From positions 1-58,192 of the forward strand of contig CACLDR010000005.1 of the NCBI GenBank assembly GCA_902605755.1: 58,192 nt of DNA, in the 5' to 3' direction. This document shows positions 44,031-54,002 of the stretch, one piece after another. Both the position numbers and the translations under genes were made by a program. This stretch comes from an uncultured Marinoscillum sp. (GTDB lineage: Bacteria > Bacteroidota > Bacteroidia > Cytophagales > Cyclobacteriaceae). The notes under the pieces were generated by a model, which was not told where the DNA came from, did not search any database, and saw only the letters and a list, made by a program, of their open reading frames with translations. Position 1 is the stretch's first letter, and every line of letters starts with the position of its first letter.

Positions 44031-46244
44031 TTAATTCTTGTCTGATTTAAACTTGTCAAACTTAGATTCCATGACTACATTCGGATACTGATTGTTTCCT
44101 GTATCAACATCAGCCGTTTCTTTATTGGGGTCAATGATTATTCCAACAACCTCTTTTTCTTTTATAAATACTTTAACAACTTCTTTTTCATTTTTTCGCC
44201 AAATTTCAGCGGGTAATTTTTCTAACTCCTTGCTCCCATCAGCATAAATCCACTCAATAATGACCGGCATAACTAAGCCTCCTTTATTTACTAATTTAAC
44301 TTCATAGAAGTTTTTATCAACAAATTCTTCTTTAATTGCTATATCATTAAATTTATTTACAAACTCTCTATATTCTTTCGCATTCGCATTTTTAAAGACA
44401 AAAGTATTTATTCCCTCGGTGAACCTCCTTTGTGCGGTAGTCAACGTTTTATCTCCCCCCGAGATAAGTCGTTTTTCTAATCCCCTTTCCTCAGTCTGCA
44501 TGCAATAATGGCTCACTTTTTCCACCCCAATATCTACATAATCCGTAGTGTAAAACCAGCCCTTCCAAAACCAGTCCAAATCTACTGCAGAGGCGTCTTC
44601 CATAGTTCTGAAAAAATCCGCGGGAGAGGGACTTTTAAAGGCCCACCTTTCTGCGTACTTCTTAAAAGCATAATCGAACAACTCGGGTCCCATGACGGTT
44701 TCTCTTAATATAGCCAATGCCGTAGCTGGTTTCGCATAAGCATTATCCCCAAATTGAAGAATCTGCTCAGAATTAGTCATAATTGGTCTTTGTAACCCTT
44801 GCTCACCACTCATGTAAGGGATAATCTTCTCAGGAGCGCCTCGGCCAACAGGGAAATTAGCATCATAATCTTTAGTAGCAATAGACTGAATAAAACTATC
44901 TAATCCTTCGTCCATCCAAGTCCATTGCCGCTCATCTGAATTAATAATCATGGGAAAAAAATTGTGCCCCACCTCATGAATGATGACCGAAATCATCCTC
45001 CACTTAGTTTCATCGGTATAACTACCGTCAGCTTTTGGACGACCAAAGTTGAAACAAATCATAGGGTACTCCATTCCCAGACTGGCCGTATGCACTGATA
45101 TCGCAACGGGATAAGGATAGTCGATAGTATGCCGTGAGTAAGTGATTAGGGCCTGACGTACCGCTCGCGTCGAGTGGTCCTCCCAAAGGGAATTTCCTTC
45201 CTTGGGATAATAAGACATCGCCAATGATTTTTTCCCATTCAAATCTACCGCCATGGCGTCCCAAATATATTTTCTAGATGCCGCAAAAGCAAAGTCTCTT
45301 ACGCTATCTGCCTTAAAAACCCAAGAAACTTGACCAGGCCTTTTTTGCTGCTCCTTTTGAAGGACCTCATCCTGGGTCACAATAATAACTGGATCGACAT
45401 AAGACTGCTTAGCTTTTTTAAATCTCAACTGTTCCACTGGAGTTAATACATCTTTGGGATTTTGCAGTATTCCAGTGGCTCCTACAATAAAATCTTCGGG
45501 AACAGTAATGGTAACTTCAAAATTTCCAAAACTCAAGGCAAACTCTCCTCGTCCGAGAAATTGTTTATTTTGCCAGCCCTCTATGTCATCGTAAACAGCC
45601 ATTCTAGGATAAAACTGAGCAATGGTATAAGAGTAATTATCATCTTTCGGAAAATATTCGTAACCCGAACGCCCACCCAAACTCATTCGATCATTTATAC
45701 GATAATGCCAATCAACCTGAAAAGTCATTTGCGCTCCTGGTCTCAAAGGCTGCTTCAAATTAATTCTCATCATAGTTTTATTGATAACATAAATAAGAGG
45801 ATAGCCATCTTCATCTGCAACTTCATCAATATAGAATCCCCCTTCAAAATTATTTTGGATAGTAAATAATTCTTTCGAACTTAAAGAATCCTTCATCAAA
45901 TTCGCAGTCACTAAAGGTGTTTCTGAACTTTGAGCCCGAAAATTTTGATCTAACTGCAACCATAAATAATCTAATGGATCAGGTGACTGGTTAAAATAAG
46001 TAATAACCTCCGTCCCTTTGATTTCCTGTTTTAAATCGTCTAGTATCAACTCAATTTTATAATCAGCGCGTTGCTGCCAATAATCCTTTCCAGGAGCCCC
46101 TGAGGCGGTTCTGTAAGTATTTGGTGTAGGTAATTTCGACCCCAATTGTTCAAATTTCTGTCCCCACTGTCCGTATGGCTGACCCATTGCTGCCAGGATA
46201 GGCATTATTAACGCTCCTAAAATTAAAACCCTTTTACTCATCAT
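44031..46244 (-). CDS. M1-family zinc metallopeptidase
   Basis: 737-residue gluzincin with signal peptide (MSKRVLILGALIMPILAAMGQ). The catalytic zinc site is VIIHEVGHNFFPMII (His423, Glu, His) followed by WMDEGLDSFIQS, whose Glu is the third ligand. An N-terminal M1 saddle domain contains ADYKIELILDDLKQEIKGTEVITYFN. The GAMEN motif of aminopeptidases is not clear (ASLGMEYPMICF may take its place), as in other Bacteroidota M1-like proteins of this group. It probably trims peptides in the periplasm or at the surface. Ends next to a DUF6503-like lipoprotein gene; starts eight bases after the HupE/UreJ gene. Confidence 0.9.
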   Translation of the reverse strand: MMSKRVLILGALIMPILAAMGQPYGQWGQKFEQLGSKLPTPNTYRTASGAPGKDYWQQRADYKIELILDDLKQEIKGTEVITYFNQSPDPLDYLWLQLDQNFRAQSSETPLVTANLMKDSLSSKELFTIQNNFEGGFYIDEVADEDGYPLIYVINKTMMRINLKQPLRPGAQMTFQVDWHYRINDRMSLGGRSGYEYFPKDDNYSYTIAQFYPRMAVYDDIEGWQNKQFLGRGEFALSFGNFEVTITVPEDFIVGATGILQNPKDVLTPVEQLRFKKAKQSYVDPVIIVTQDEVLQKEQQKRPGQVSWVFKADSVRDFAFAASRKYIWDAMAVDLNGKKSLAMSYYPKEGNSLWEDHSTRAVRQALITYSRHTIDYPYPVAISVHTASLGMEYPMICFNFGRPKADGSYTDETKWRMISVIIHEVGHNFFPMIINSDERQWTWMDEGLDSFIQSIATKDYDANFPVGRGAPEKIIPYMSGEQGLQRPIMTNSEQILQFGDNAYAKPATALAILRETVMGPELFDYAFKKYAERWAFKSPSPADFFRTMEDASAVDLDWFWKGWFYTTDYVDIGVEKVSHYCMQTEERGLEKRLISGGDKTLTTAQRRFTEGINTFVFKNANAKEYREFVNKFNDIAIKEEFVDKNFYEVKLVNKGGLVMPVIIEWIYADGSKELEKLPAEIWRKNEKEVVKVFIKEKEVVGIIIDPNKETADVDTGNNQYPNVVMESKFDKFKSDKN

Positions 46245-46252
46245 ATTTTAAT

Positions 46253-46849
46253 TTAAAATAAATAGTTAGTACCCAAAATTAGTGTTAAAGAAATACCAAG
46301 AATAATGGAAGAAATAATCATTTTCCAATCCCTACGATCCACTCTAAAAAAATCAACAAAAACATTGCCTAAAATTAAAAAAGAGATCATAATAATAATT
46401 TGCCCGATTTCAAGTCCAACATTAAATGCAAACAAGGGCTTTAAAATATTTTGCTCACCCCCTAATAAAACTTTCAAATAACTGGAAAAGCCTAAGCCGT
46501 GTATAGTACCAAAAAAACCTGCATAAAAATAATTGGTATAACTTTTTCGATGCGTGGCGTCAAATCGGAGTCGATCCCGAGTAAATAAATTGGATAATGC
46601 TGTTATTAAAATAGTCAAGGGAATTAAGAATTCTATAAACTTCACATCGTATTTGACCAACTCTAATGTTGCCAAGGCCAAAGTTATGCTATGACCAATA
46701 GTAAAAGCGGTAATTAAAACTAAAACCTTTCGCCAATCGTTGAGCAAATAAATCGCTGAAATAGCTATCACAAATAGCATGTGATCATATCCTGAGAAAT
46801 CTAATATGTGGAATAATCCTAAATCAATATATAATCTAAACTCTGACAT
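46253..46849 (-). CDS. HupE/UreJ-family membrane protein
   Basis: 198 residues with about five to six membrane helices. Family marks: FSGYDHMLFVIAISAIYLL, LITAFTIGHSITLALA, the conserved FGTIHGLGFSS and FAFNVGLEIGQ. HupE/UreJ proteins move nickel or similar divalent metals in organisms with hydrogenase or urease; Bacteroidota homologues (the UreJ_2 type) lie beside an M1 peptidase and a DUF6702 gene, as here, and have no assigned substrate. It is divergent from the DUF6702 gene (28 bases between starts). Eight bases separate it from the M1 gene, pointing to co-expression. Confidence 0.85.
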   Translation of the reverse strand: MSEFRLYIDLGLFHILDFSGYDHMLFVIAISAIYLLNDWRKVLVLITAFTIGHSITLALATLELVKYDVKFIEFLIPLTILITALSNLFTRDRLRFDATHRKSYTNYFYAGFFGTIHGLGFSSYLKVLLGGEQNILKPLFAFNVGLEIGQIIIMISFLILGNVFVDFFRVDRRDWKMIISSIILGISLTLILGTNYLF

Positions 46850-46877
46850 TATATTTACATTAAATTAATTCTTGCTC

Positions 46878-47360
46878 ATGTTACTATGGATTGTTCTTGC
46901 AAAATTATATCTTTTACATCCTTTTCATGTAAGTATTTGTGATGTCACCTATGATTCTAATGATAAACACCTAAAAATCAGCGTTCGCCTGTTTGCAGAT
47001 GATTTAGAAATTGGACTTTCTAGCTACACAAACACGCCCAATCTAAACCTTTCAGAATTAGACTCCACCAAACTAAATATTTTATTAAAAAAATATCTTT
47101 TAGAAAACCTCCACTTTACAATCAACAAAAAAAAACTCCCTATTCATTATCTTGGTAGTCAAAAAGAAGATAATGGGATCTGGTGCTTTCTAGAATATGA
47201 AAACTTAAGCCCCTTCAATGAAATATCTGTCTTTAACAACTTATTGATTGATTTCTTTGACGACCAAGAAAATTTAGTACATTTCCGAAAAAATAAAACA
47301 GTCAAAAGCCTTAGACTAAATCAAGAAAATATAGCTGGATCAATTAATTGGAATCCCTAA
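46878..47360 (+). CDS. Exported DUF6702 protein
   Basis: 160 residues from the ATG at 46878; a TTG two codons upstream is not needed. A short hydrophobic leader (MLLWIVLAKLYLLHPFHVS) is followed at once by the DUF6702 signature HPFHVSICDVTYDSNDKHLKISVRLFADDLE. The remainder is a probable beta-sandwich (HYLGSQKEDNGIWCFLEYE). Members accompany HupE/UreJ-type permeases in Bacteroidota and are presumed periplasmic. The role is unknown; a link with metal uptake is only by neighbourhood. Confidence 0.8.
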   Translation: MLLWIVLAKLYLLHPFHVSICDVTYDSNDKHLKISVRLFADDLEIGLSSYTNTPNLNLSELDSTKLNILLKKYLLENLHFTINKKKLPIHYLGSQKEDNGIWCFLEYENLSPFNEISVFNNLLIDFFDDQENLVHFRKNKTVKSLRLNQENIAGSINWNP

Positions 47361-47376
47361 AAGAGAAACTTCTCAT

Positions 47377-47888
47377 TTAATCCGAATTATCTGATTGGTA
47401 TTTAAGTAAGGTTACCCCGTTAACGGAAAAAGTTCTTTCATATTTTTGATATTTAAACGCTTCCCAGGCATCAAAAGTTTACCTGATTCAAATTCCTAAT
47501 AGCAATGGTTATGTGAGGTTGAAAACCTTAGTTTTTATATTCCCCATTTTATACATGCCTTTTTCTCATTTCTCTGAACAATTGATCTCTTAGCGCCTTA
47601 AGGAAATTGTTTTCGACAAGATTTACATACGTCAAACAAAACTAAAAAGCACCAAATTTTGAAGAACTAACTCAAGGATCTCATTCCCATTGTAATATCA
47701 GTTAATGCTCTATAGAGCTCTCCTTCTCGCATATTCTCGCATTTGAAAGAAATATGCACTGTGAAATAAGCTGGTGACTTAGATAAATGACGTACATAGT
47801 ATTTTTCTGCCATGATTTTTTTAAAATTGTATACCTCCTCCCGAATATCCAAAGGTAGTGCCACTACAATAAAATAACGCTCTTTCAC
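47377..47888 (-). pseudogene. Broken 2'-5' RNA ligase (LigT) gene
   Basis: The start is a good LigT N-terminus (MKERYFIVVALPLDIREEVYN, then SPAYFTVHISFK, the first HxT motif with its Thr but shifted spacing). After a TAG at 47667 the homologous protein continues in another frame: YVNLVENNFLKALRDQL, with two TAA stops, then GFQPHITIAIRNLNQVNF, which has the second HxT motif intact (PHITIA) and stops at a TGA (47471). Another shift later, AWEAFKYQKYERTFSVNGVT continues to a TAA at 47377. Thus at least two frameshifts and three inner stops interrupt a gene that otherwise follows the family from end to end. The decay looks recent. Confidence 0.85.
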
Positions 47889-47957
47889 AATTGATTTTAA
47901 ATATATTAACTTTTCATTTTGGTTAAAGAAACCTTTAATAATTAAAATAAAAATATT

Positions 47958-50438
47958 ATGAGAAATATTTGGGTCACAGTACTTTTGATGGGAATACTTC
48001 TAAACGTGATAGCACAAAGAAAAAAAACAATTAATGAAATAATACGCCCCCTTTCAAAAGAAGTTTCCATATCCACTTTCACAAAAAGTATGCATCGAAC
48101 GGAAGGTTACTTCCCTTCTTTCTACGATACCTCTTGTGACAAATTATATATTTCCGTAGACCTTAATGCCCCAGAATTTTTATATGTCAATACTTTATCC
48201 GCAGGGGTTGGTTCCAATGACCTCGGTCTGGATCGGGGGAAGCTTGGCGGGAGAAAAGTTGTTCAATTTAAAAAATATGGACAGAGATTAATGCTGGTCG
48301 AACCAAATCAAGACTATCGCGCTATCAGCGATAATCCTTATGAAATAAACTCAGTTAAGGAAGCTTTCGCCTCATCCATTTTATGGGGATTTCCCATCAT
48401 AGCACAAACGGGGACCCTTTATCTCATTGAGTTAAATAACTTTCTGCTACAAGATAGTCAAGGAATTGCTCAGACCCTGTCAAAGACCAAACAGGGCGAA
48501 TTCGAAATTGATTCCTCTCGATCTGCCTTGTATTTACCTAACACCCTTAATTTCCCCAAAAATTCTGAGTATGAAGTGATTCAGACCTACACTGGGCATG
48601 CTACGGGCAATTGGATACGATCAATTGTCCCCACTCCAAATGCAATCACCGTACGAGTACATCATTCTTTCATCGAACTCCCAGATGACAATTATAAACC
48701 AAGAATTTATGACCCCCGCAGTGGTTTTTACGCAAGCTCTTATAAAGATTATGCGACTCCTGTTGCTTCATCTCTCGTAAAACGCTTTATTAATAGGCAT
48801 CGTCTTCAGAAAAAAAATCCTGAATTAGCCAAATCTGAAGCTATAAAACCCATCATATACTATCTTGATCGAGGTGCTCCTGAACCTATTCGATCTGCCT
48901 TGATGGAGGGAGCCAAATGGTGGAATCAAGCCTTTGAAGCGGCTGGATTCATCAATGCCTTTCAAATCAAATTGCTCCCTAAGGAGGCTCATCCTTGGGA
49001 CATTCGTTACAATATGATACAATGGATACATCGATCTACCCGAGGATGGTCCTACGGTGCCTCTGTTGTTGATCCTCGCACGGGAGAGATAATTAAAGGC
49101 CAAGTAAGTCTAGGCTCGCTAAGGGTTCGACAAGACTTTCTAATTGCACAAGGTCTCTTAAACATGTATGATGATGATATAGATCCACTAATGACCCTTG
49201 CCGAATCACGACTCAGGCAACTGGCTGCCCACGAAGTAGGTCATACCCTCGGGTTGGTTCATAATTATGCCGCCAGTAGTAACAACCGCGCTTCTGTAAT
49301 GGATTATCCACATCCTTTGGCTAAATTAGATGATAACGGAGAAATTGATTTATCCAAAGCATATGATGTCAACATTGGTGAATGGGATATTGCTGCCATC
49401 AAATATGGGTACACACAATATGCTGAAGAAATCGATACTGATGCCGCTCTGAAAACCTTGCTTGAAGATACGTACAAGAAAGGTCTCCGCTTTATTTCAG
49501 ATCGAGACGCCAGAGCTGCCGATGGTGCACATCCCATAGCACATCTTTGGGATGAAGGGACTGGGGCCGCAGATGAGCTAATTCGTATGATGATGGTCAG
49601 AGAAAAAATACTCAAAAACCTATCTGAAAACAGTCTTCCTCTTGGGGCTCCATATTCCTCATTGGAGGAGATTTTAGTTCCGATGTATCTTTTCCACAGG
49701 TATCAGATAGAAGCCGCTTCTAAAGTCGTCGGCGGTTTAGATTATAGCTACTCGGTAAAAGGGGATAGTCAATTAAAAACAGCAATGATCCCACCAAAAG
49801 CGCAATGGAGAGCTCTCGAGGCTTTAATTCAAACTTTGCAGCCGAAAGCTTTAATACTTTCAAAAGACTTACTAAACAAAATCCCTCCAAAAGTACCAGG
49901 ATATTATAGAAGTCGAGAATCTTTTGGTAGTAAGATGGGACCTGTTTTCGACTATTATACCGCCATAGAAACAGCAAGTGAAATGTCATTATCTTTTTTA
50001 CTACATCCGCATAGGGCCAATCGCTTGGTTATGTACCATGACTTGGATGTCCGGCAGCCTGGACTTGCTCCAATCGTCCATCGCCTTCTTGACAGTACGT
50101 GGTACTCTCCCCATTCTAATGCTGAGTCACGTGCCATTCAACGTATTGTTGAAAGAAAAATCTTAGATAAATTAATGTTGCTTAACGCGCATGAAGGATC
50201 TCAAACCGATGTTAAATCCATAAGCTATGCGTTGATTATTGAACTCTTGGACTACTGCAAAGACACGAAAACTAGCGTTTTCGAGGACGCTGCACATTAT
50301 AAAAGCATTGCTAACCTAATTACCCTTTGGTTAAAAGATCCTAACAAGATTAAGGCTCTCGAAACACTTAAGGCTCCTGATGGATCACCAATTGGCAATG
50401 ATACTGAATTTTTACAGTATTGTAATTTTAATAATTAA
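47958..50438 (+). CDS. Large secreted zinc-dependent metalloprotease (DUF5117/DUF5118 type)
   Basis: 826 residues with signal peptide (MRNIWVTVLLMGILLNVIAQ). The N-terminal part fits DUF5118/DUF5117 (TKSMHRTEGYFPSFYD; RVHHSFIELPDDNYKPRIYDPRSG). The metzincin-like catalytic site is LAAHEVGHTLGLVHNYAAS (His425, Glu, His, His), a full HExxHxxGxxH, with the Met-turn candidate SVMDYPHP after it. A C-terminal domain of about 350 residues follows. Bacteroidota encode several of these, and they are predicted periplasmic or surface proteases; substrates are unknown. It lies between a decayed RNA ligase gene and the Wzi-like gene (convergent). Confidence 0.9.
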   Translation: MRNIWVTVLLMGILLNVIAQRKKTINEIIRPLSKEVSISTFTKSMHRTEGYFPSFYDTSCDKLYISVDLNAPEFLYVNTLSAGVGSNDLGLDRGKLGGRKVVQFKKYGQRLMLVEPNQDYRAISDNPYEINSVKEAFASSILWGFPIIAQTGTLYLIELNNFLLQDSQGIAQTLSKTKQGEFEIDSSRSALYLPNTLNFPKNSEYEVIQTYTGHATGNWIRSIVPTPNAITVRVHHSFIELPDDNYKPRIYDPRSGFYASSYKDYATPVASSLVKRFINRHRLQKKNPELAKSEAIKPIIYYLDRGAPEPIRSALMEGAKWWNQAFEAAGFINAFQIKLLPKEAHPWDIRYNMIQWIHRSTRGWSYGASVVDPRTGEIIKGQVSLGSLRVRQDFLIAQGLLNMYDDDIDPLMTLAESRLRQLAAHEVGHTLGLVHNYAASSNNRASVMDYPHPLAKLDDNGEIDLSKAYDVNIGEWDIAAIKYGYTQYAEEIDTDAALKTLLEDTYKKGLRFISDRDARAADGAHPIAHLWDEGTGAADELIRMMMVREKILKNLSENSLPLGAPYSSLEEILVPMYLFHRYQIEAASKVVGGLDYSYSVKGDSQLKTAMIPPKAQWRALEALIQTLQPKALILSKDLLNKIPPKVPGYYRSRESFGSKMGPVFDYYTAIETASEMSLSFLLHPHRANRLVMYHDLDVRQPGLAPIVHRLLDSTWYSPHSNAESRAIQRIVERKILDKLMLLNAHEGSQTDVKSISYALIIELLDYCKDTKTSVFEDAAHYKSIANLITLWLKDPNKIKALETLKAPDGSPIGNDTEFLQYCNFNN

Positions 50439-50621
50439 TATTTTTAAAATAGAGCCCTTCATTTCCTCATTTTAAACGATAACAGCATCCTTCTCGAAAA
50501 ATACATTTATACCATATAGATCAACAATCATGATCTCAGCTCTAATTTTAGCTACCATAAAAATAAAGACTAGAAAGAATTAGAATGAGAAAGCTTAAAC
50601 TAATCTACCTTAAAGAACGAG

Positions 50622-52253
50622 TTATTTAAACTGATTTAAGAAATACTTACACTGGATATTTAGAGATAAATTATATTCATTATTGTCCAGAATATAATAT
50701 CGATTCATATAAAAACTATTGACTATTTTAGCTCCTATAGATACTTTTTGAAGGCGTCTTTGATATTTAAGCCCTAAACTGAACTCATTTTGGTGCCGAT
50801 TATAAAGCTCCTGTCGGCCACTGCCATGATCCATTTCTAAGAAATAATCATCATCAAACCTAATTGCCTGAAAATCAACCCCTAGAAGGCTTTTTTGATC
50901 ATAAAGACTTAATCCTAGAAACTGACTCATTGAACCTCCACCAATCCCCGCTCCCAATATTTGCCCTTGATGTGTGTAACCTTGATCTACCAATATATGT
51001 TGATAATATGGTGGATTCGCTCGGTACAACCAGCTTTGATTTCTGACTAAATTACTGTGCTCCATCATAAAGTACAAAACCTTTCCTGTAGGAAGGTCAA
51101 ATGCTTTTTCAAGGCCGAGGGTATAGGCTCTACCATGCTCTGGTTCGGTAATAATTCGAGTAAAGTCTCCACTAAAATCATTCTTTGCCCATTCCAAATA
51201 AATCCTCAAATCAGCCTCCGAAAACTTCCAATCGACAAACAATGAAGCCATTTGATCAAAAGAATCTTTAACCAAAATAGAATCATGATTGATCCCTTGA
51301 TCAAAAATCCAAAATAAAGCTGCAAGGTCTAAAGGCGTAAAATACTTATTTTGTTTATATAATACTTTGTTAAAACCTAGCGCTAAATCTGGTAAAAAAG
51401 GAGGACTATAACCTACTGTTATACCTGTGAAGAATAGCATATTGTTTTCCGAAAAAGTGTCAAAATACTTAGACTCAGATAATTGACCAAAAATCATTTT
51501 AGTTTCAAAACTTCCCAAATCCCTGTTTTTCAGGTGAAGTGGCAACGGTCGAGAAGTTCCTAGATCTACACTAGGAAAACCCCCTGCATTACGACTTAAA
51601 ATAATTGGATTTATTATAGCTGGCCCTAATTTAAAATTTTGAGTCCCGAAACCTACAGTGAAAAAGCTGTCATGATACCTGAGCTCTGATTGACCTAAAT
51701 GAAAATTCCCAAACGCTTTCTCTCCGTACTGTTGAACCCAATCGATTCGATAAGAAACAGAAGCTTTATTAGCAAATTGATAAGAAAAAGGACTGACATC
51801 TTTTTTTATCTGAGGTGCAAGCTCAAAAGAAAGATTTTGGGAATAAAAAATGTTGGGTAAGAAAATCAATGATATCCTTCCTTTTTTCAAACGCATCCCT
51901 ACATTCACCTCTTGAGTAAGGCCTCGGCCTAGCCAAGTGGGGCCGTCATTGTAACCTCGAGGGTAAGCCGAATTAATATGCGTTTTAAACCCTAAATCTA
52001 AAAGAATTAGACCTTCATTTAAATCCGTCTTTGAATAAAATCGATCCCATAAAGACCAATTCAAAGAATCAACAAATGGGTCAATCGTCGGCTCATAACC
52101 CAAATGATTAATCTGCTGATTTTTAAGTGATAATAATTGGATATATTCATTCTCCAAATCTCCAGGTAAATTCATTTGAGCTTTGATTAAATGGATACTG
52201 AACATCAAAAATATTGAAACGTAAAAAAGCTTGTGAATTAGTATATTATTCAT
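50622..52253 (-). CDS. Wzi-like capsule assembly outer-membrane protein
   Basis: 543 residues: a signal peptide (LFYVSIFLMFSIHLIKAQ), then long runs of alternating residues ending in NLSLNIQCKYFLNQF, as in a large outer-membrane barrel. Typical pieces of the Wzi family are FFTVGFGTQNFKLGPAIINPIILSRNAGGFPSVDLGT and the aromatic end. Wzi in E. coli fixes capsule to the surface as an 18-strand lectin barrel; related Bacteroidota proteins may handle other surface glycans. It stands beside three glycosyltransferase genes. Assignment is by overall pattern, not by a strict motif. Confidence 0.65.
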   Translation of the reverse strand: MNNILIHKLFYVSIFLMFSIHLIKAQMNLPGDLENEYIQLLSLKNQQINHLGYEPTIDPFVDSLNWSLWDRFYSKTDLNEGLILLDLGFKTHINSAYPRGYNDGPTWLGRGLTQEVNVGMRLKKGRISLIFLPNIFYSQNLSFELAPQIKKDVSPFSYQFANKASVSYRIDWVQQYGEKAFGNFHLGQSELRYHDSFFTVGFGTQNFKLGPAIINPIILSRNAGGFPSVDLGTSRPLPLHLKNRDLGSFETKMIFGQLSESKYFDTFSENNMLFFTGITVGYSPPFLPDLALGFNKVLYKQNKYFTPLDLAALFWIFDQGINHDSILVKDSFDQMASLFVDWKFSEADLRIYLEWAKNDFSGDFTRIITEPEHGRAYTLGLEKAFDLPTGKVLYFMMEHSNLVRNQSWLYRANPPYYQHILVDQGYTHQGQILGAGIGGGSMSQFLGLSLYDQKSLLGVDFQAIRFDDDYFLEMDHGSGRQELYNRHQNEFSLGLKYQRRLQKVSIGAKIVNSFYMNRYYILDNNEYNLSLNIQCKYFLNQFK

Positions 52254-52454
52254 CTAACCTTATTTATCAATATCTTTAAAATTTTAAAGATATTAAAGCC
52301 CTACTATTAACAGGTAAATTTAACATTTAAAATAGGAGTAGAAATAAAAACTTACATTAGAAACCTGTATTTTCATAACAAGTCATGTTTAAATTAGCTT
52401 TTTGTTGAATCTTATGCAATCGTTCTTGACTTTCCACACCTTATATTTTACAAC

Positions 52455-53183
52455 ATGATTACTATTCTGCTAATGAACTACAGGCGCCGAGAGAATCTAA
52501 ATGACATCATCTTGGCCTTAAAATCTCAAACCATCCCCTGTGAAATCTTTGTTTGGAATAATGCACCAGAACCTTTTATTCATAATGATGTGGATTGGAT
52601 TTTAAATTCATCTAATAACTCCGGCTGTTGGCCAAGATGGTACATGGGCACTTTTGCTAAAAATGATTATGTCTTGTCGCACGACGACGACTTGTTAATT
52701 ACAAAAGCAGATGCTTTAGAGGGTTTAATTAAAGAATACAATGAAAAGGGTCATAAAGGGATGGCTATGGGTCCTTATGGTGTAATTCTAGGAAAAAATA
52801 ATCTTTACTTTCCTAAAAATATCCTTTCCAAAGGAATGCAAAAACTAGGTTCAATCAGAACTCCAAAACATCTTCATTTTCCCAAAAAAAGCTTAAAAGT
52901 AGATATTATTAAAGGACGTATGCTATTTTTAAAAAAAACTGATTTAAATAAAATTTCTACTCTTCCTAATGGTCCAAAATCCTTTATTTTTTGTGACGAT
53001 ATTGTCATCAGTGCTCAACTAGCAAATGGTACTTTAGGTCATCATCTTGTCACCAATAAACTAAATGGGAAGATAATAGATATTGAAGATAAAGTTAACA
53101 ATGCTGGGTTATGGAAAAGCCATCCCAATTGGAAGGAATTGCGCAATGAAATTGCACAATTCCATTTCAAAAAAAAAAATTAA
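52455..53183 (+). CDS. GT2-like glycosyltransferase
   Basis: 242 residues starting at MITILLMNYRRRENLNDIILALKSQ, the GT-A fold nucleotide-binding start. VLSHDDDLLI near residue 77 is the metal-binding DxD (Asp triplet). After it come KGHKGMAMGPYGVIL and a C-terminal region with ASP (FCDDIVISAQLA) that could be the catalytic base. The sugar and acceptor are unknown. It is transcribed alone, converging with the GT34-like gene (13 bases between ends). Confidence 0.78.
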   Translation: MITILLMNYRRRENLNDIILALKSQTIPCEIFVWNNAPEPFIHNDVDWILNSSNNSGCWPRWYMGTFAKNDYVLSHDDDLLITKADALEGLIKEYNEKGHKGMAMGPYGVILGKNNLYFPKNILSKGMQKLGSIRTPKHLHFPKKSLKVDIIKGRMLFLKKTDLNKISTLPNGPKSFIFCDDIVISAQLANGTLGHHLVTNKLNGKIIDIEDKVNNAGLWKSHPNWKELRNEIAQFHFKKKN

Positions 53184-53196
53184 AAAATTAATTTCG

Positions 53197-53934
53197 CTAT
53201 AATAATTTCAAGAGTCCGCTTTTATGACTCATTAATTTTACTTTAATCCATTCTATACTCTTATCTCTAGTTTTATTTAAAAACAAATTTTTCATGATTA
53301 CAATACGAGTTTGAATATCAGATTGAGTGATATGAAAAGCGAACCTACCATACCCAACGAAACGATAAAACCAATGATACTTGGCACAATACTTTCTTGA
53401 AATAAGTTTTTGGCTATTGTAAAACTTGGGTTGCACATAGGCCCAATATACCCCTTGATTCCGAGGGTGTTTGTCTGCCAAATTTCGCCCCTCTTCCCTA
53501 GAGGCCCTTATCCACTCATCCACTATTCTCTTACTCTCCGGAGACCTTCTCAACATTATAAAACCTGCATTAGGCTTTCTCCATTTAAAAGCATGTGTAT
53601 CTTCTGGCATGAGAATTTGAATATTCAAAGGTACCTTTTCAATAAAAAAATCTAACGGAATCTCACTATTCATCAAGATAAGGTCGGCATCAAAAAGTAC
53701 AATCCATTCTGATTCACTAAATAAAAGGGCCTGTCTAATCATTTCTATCTTGGTCCAATTCACGTGCATATCTTCGACCAACTTTGAGCGCTGAACTGAA
53801 TAACTGTAGCGGTGCTTTTTCGCATATCCATAAACAGATGCCAGGCCATATTGAGCATACTCATCGATATTTGGAGTAATCAATTGGTATATATCAAATT
53901 TAGATTTCATCCTTCCCATAATAAGCTTGCGCAA
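53197..53934 (-). CDS. GT34-like glycosyltransferase
   Basis: 245 residues. The chain FDIYQLITPNIDEYAQYGLASVYGYAKKHRYSYSV, then MHVNWTKIEMIRQALLFSESEWIVLFDADLILMNSE, matches the galactosyl/GMA12-MNN10 family (GT34): DADLILMN carries the DxD. The residues RNQGVYW are the family's later active-site region (DQG in the usual form). Products of this family in fungi and plants are mannans and xyloglucans; bacterial ones modify surface sugars or small molecules. Start may be at 53934 or one of two Met codons up to eight residues later. It is read after the GT2-like gene at 54003 on the same strand. Confidence 0.72.
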   Translation of the reverse strand: MRKLIMGRMKSKFDIYQLITPNIDEYAQYGLASVYGYAKKHRYSYSVQRSKLVEDMHVNWTKIEMIRQALLFSESEWIVLFDADLILMNSEIPLDFFIEKVPLNIQILMPEDTHAFKWRKPNAGFIMLRRSPESKRIVDEWIRASREEGRNLADKHPRNQGVYWAYVQPKFYNSQKLISRKYCAKYHWFYRFVGYGRFAFHITQSDIQTRIVIMKNLFLNKTRDKSIEWIKVKLMSHKSGLLKLL

Positions 53935-54002
53935 TTTCCATTGTTTTTACAAAGATATGATTACAAAAACACATCTATATAAATATCCCGAATGGGTAAT
54001 TT

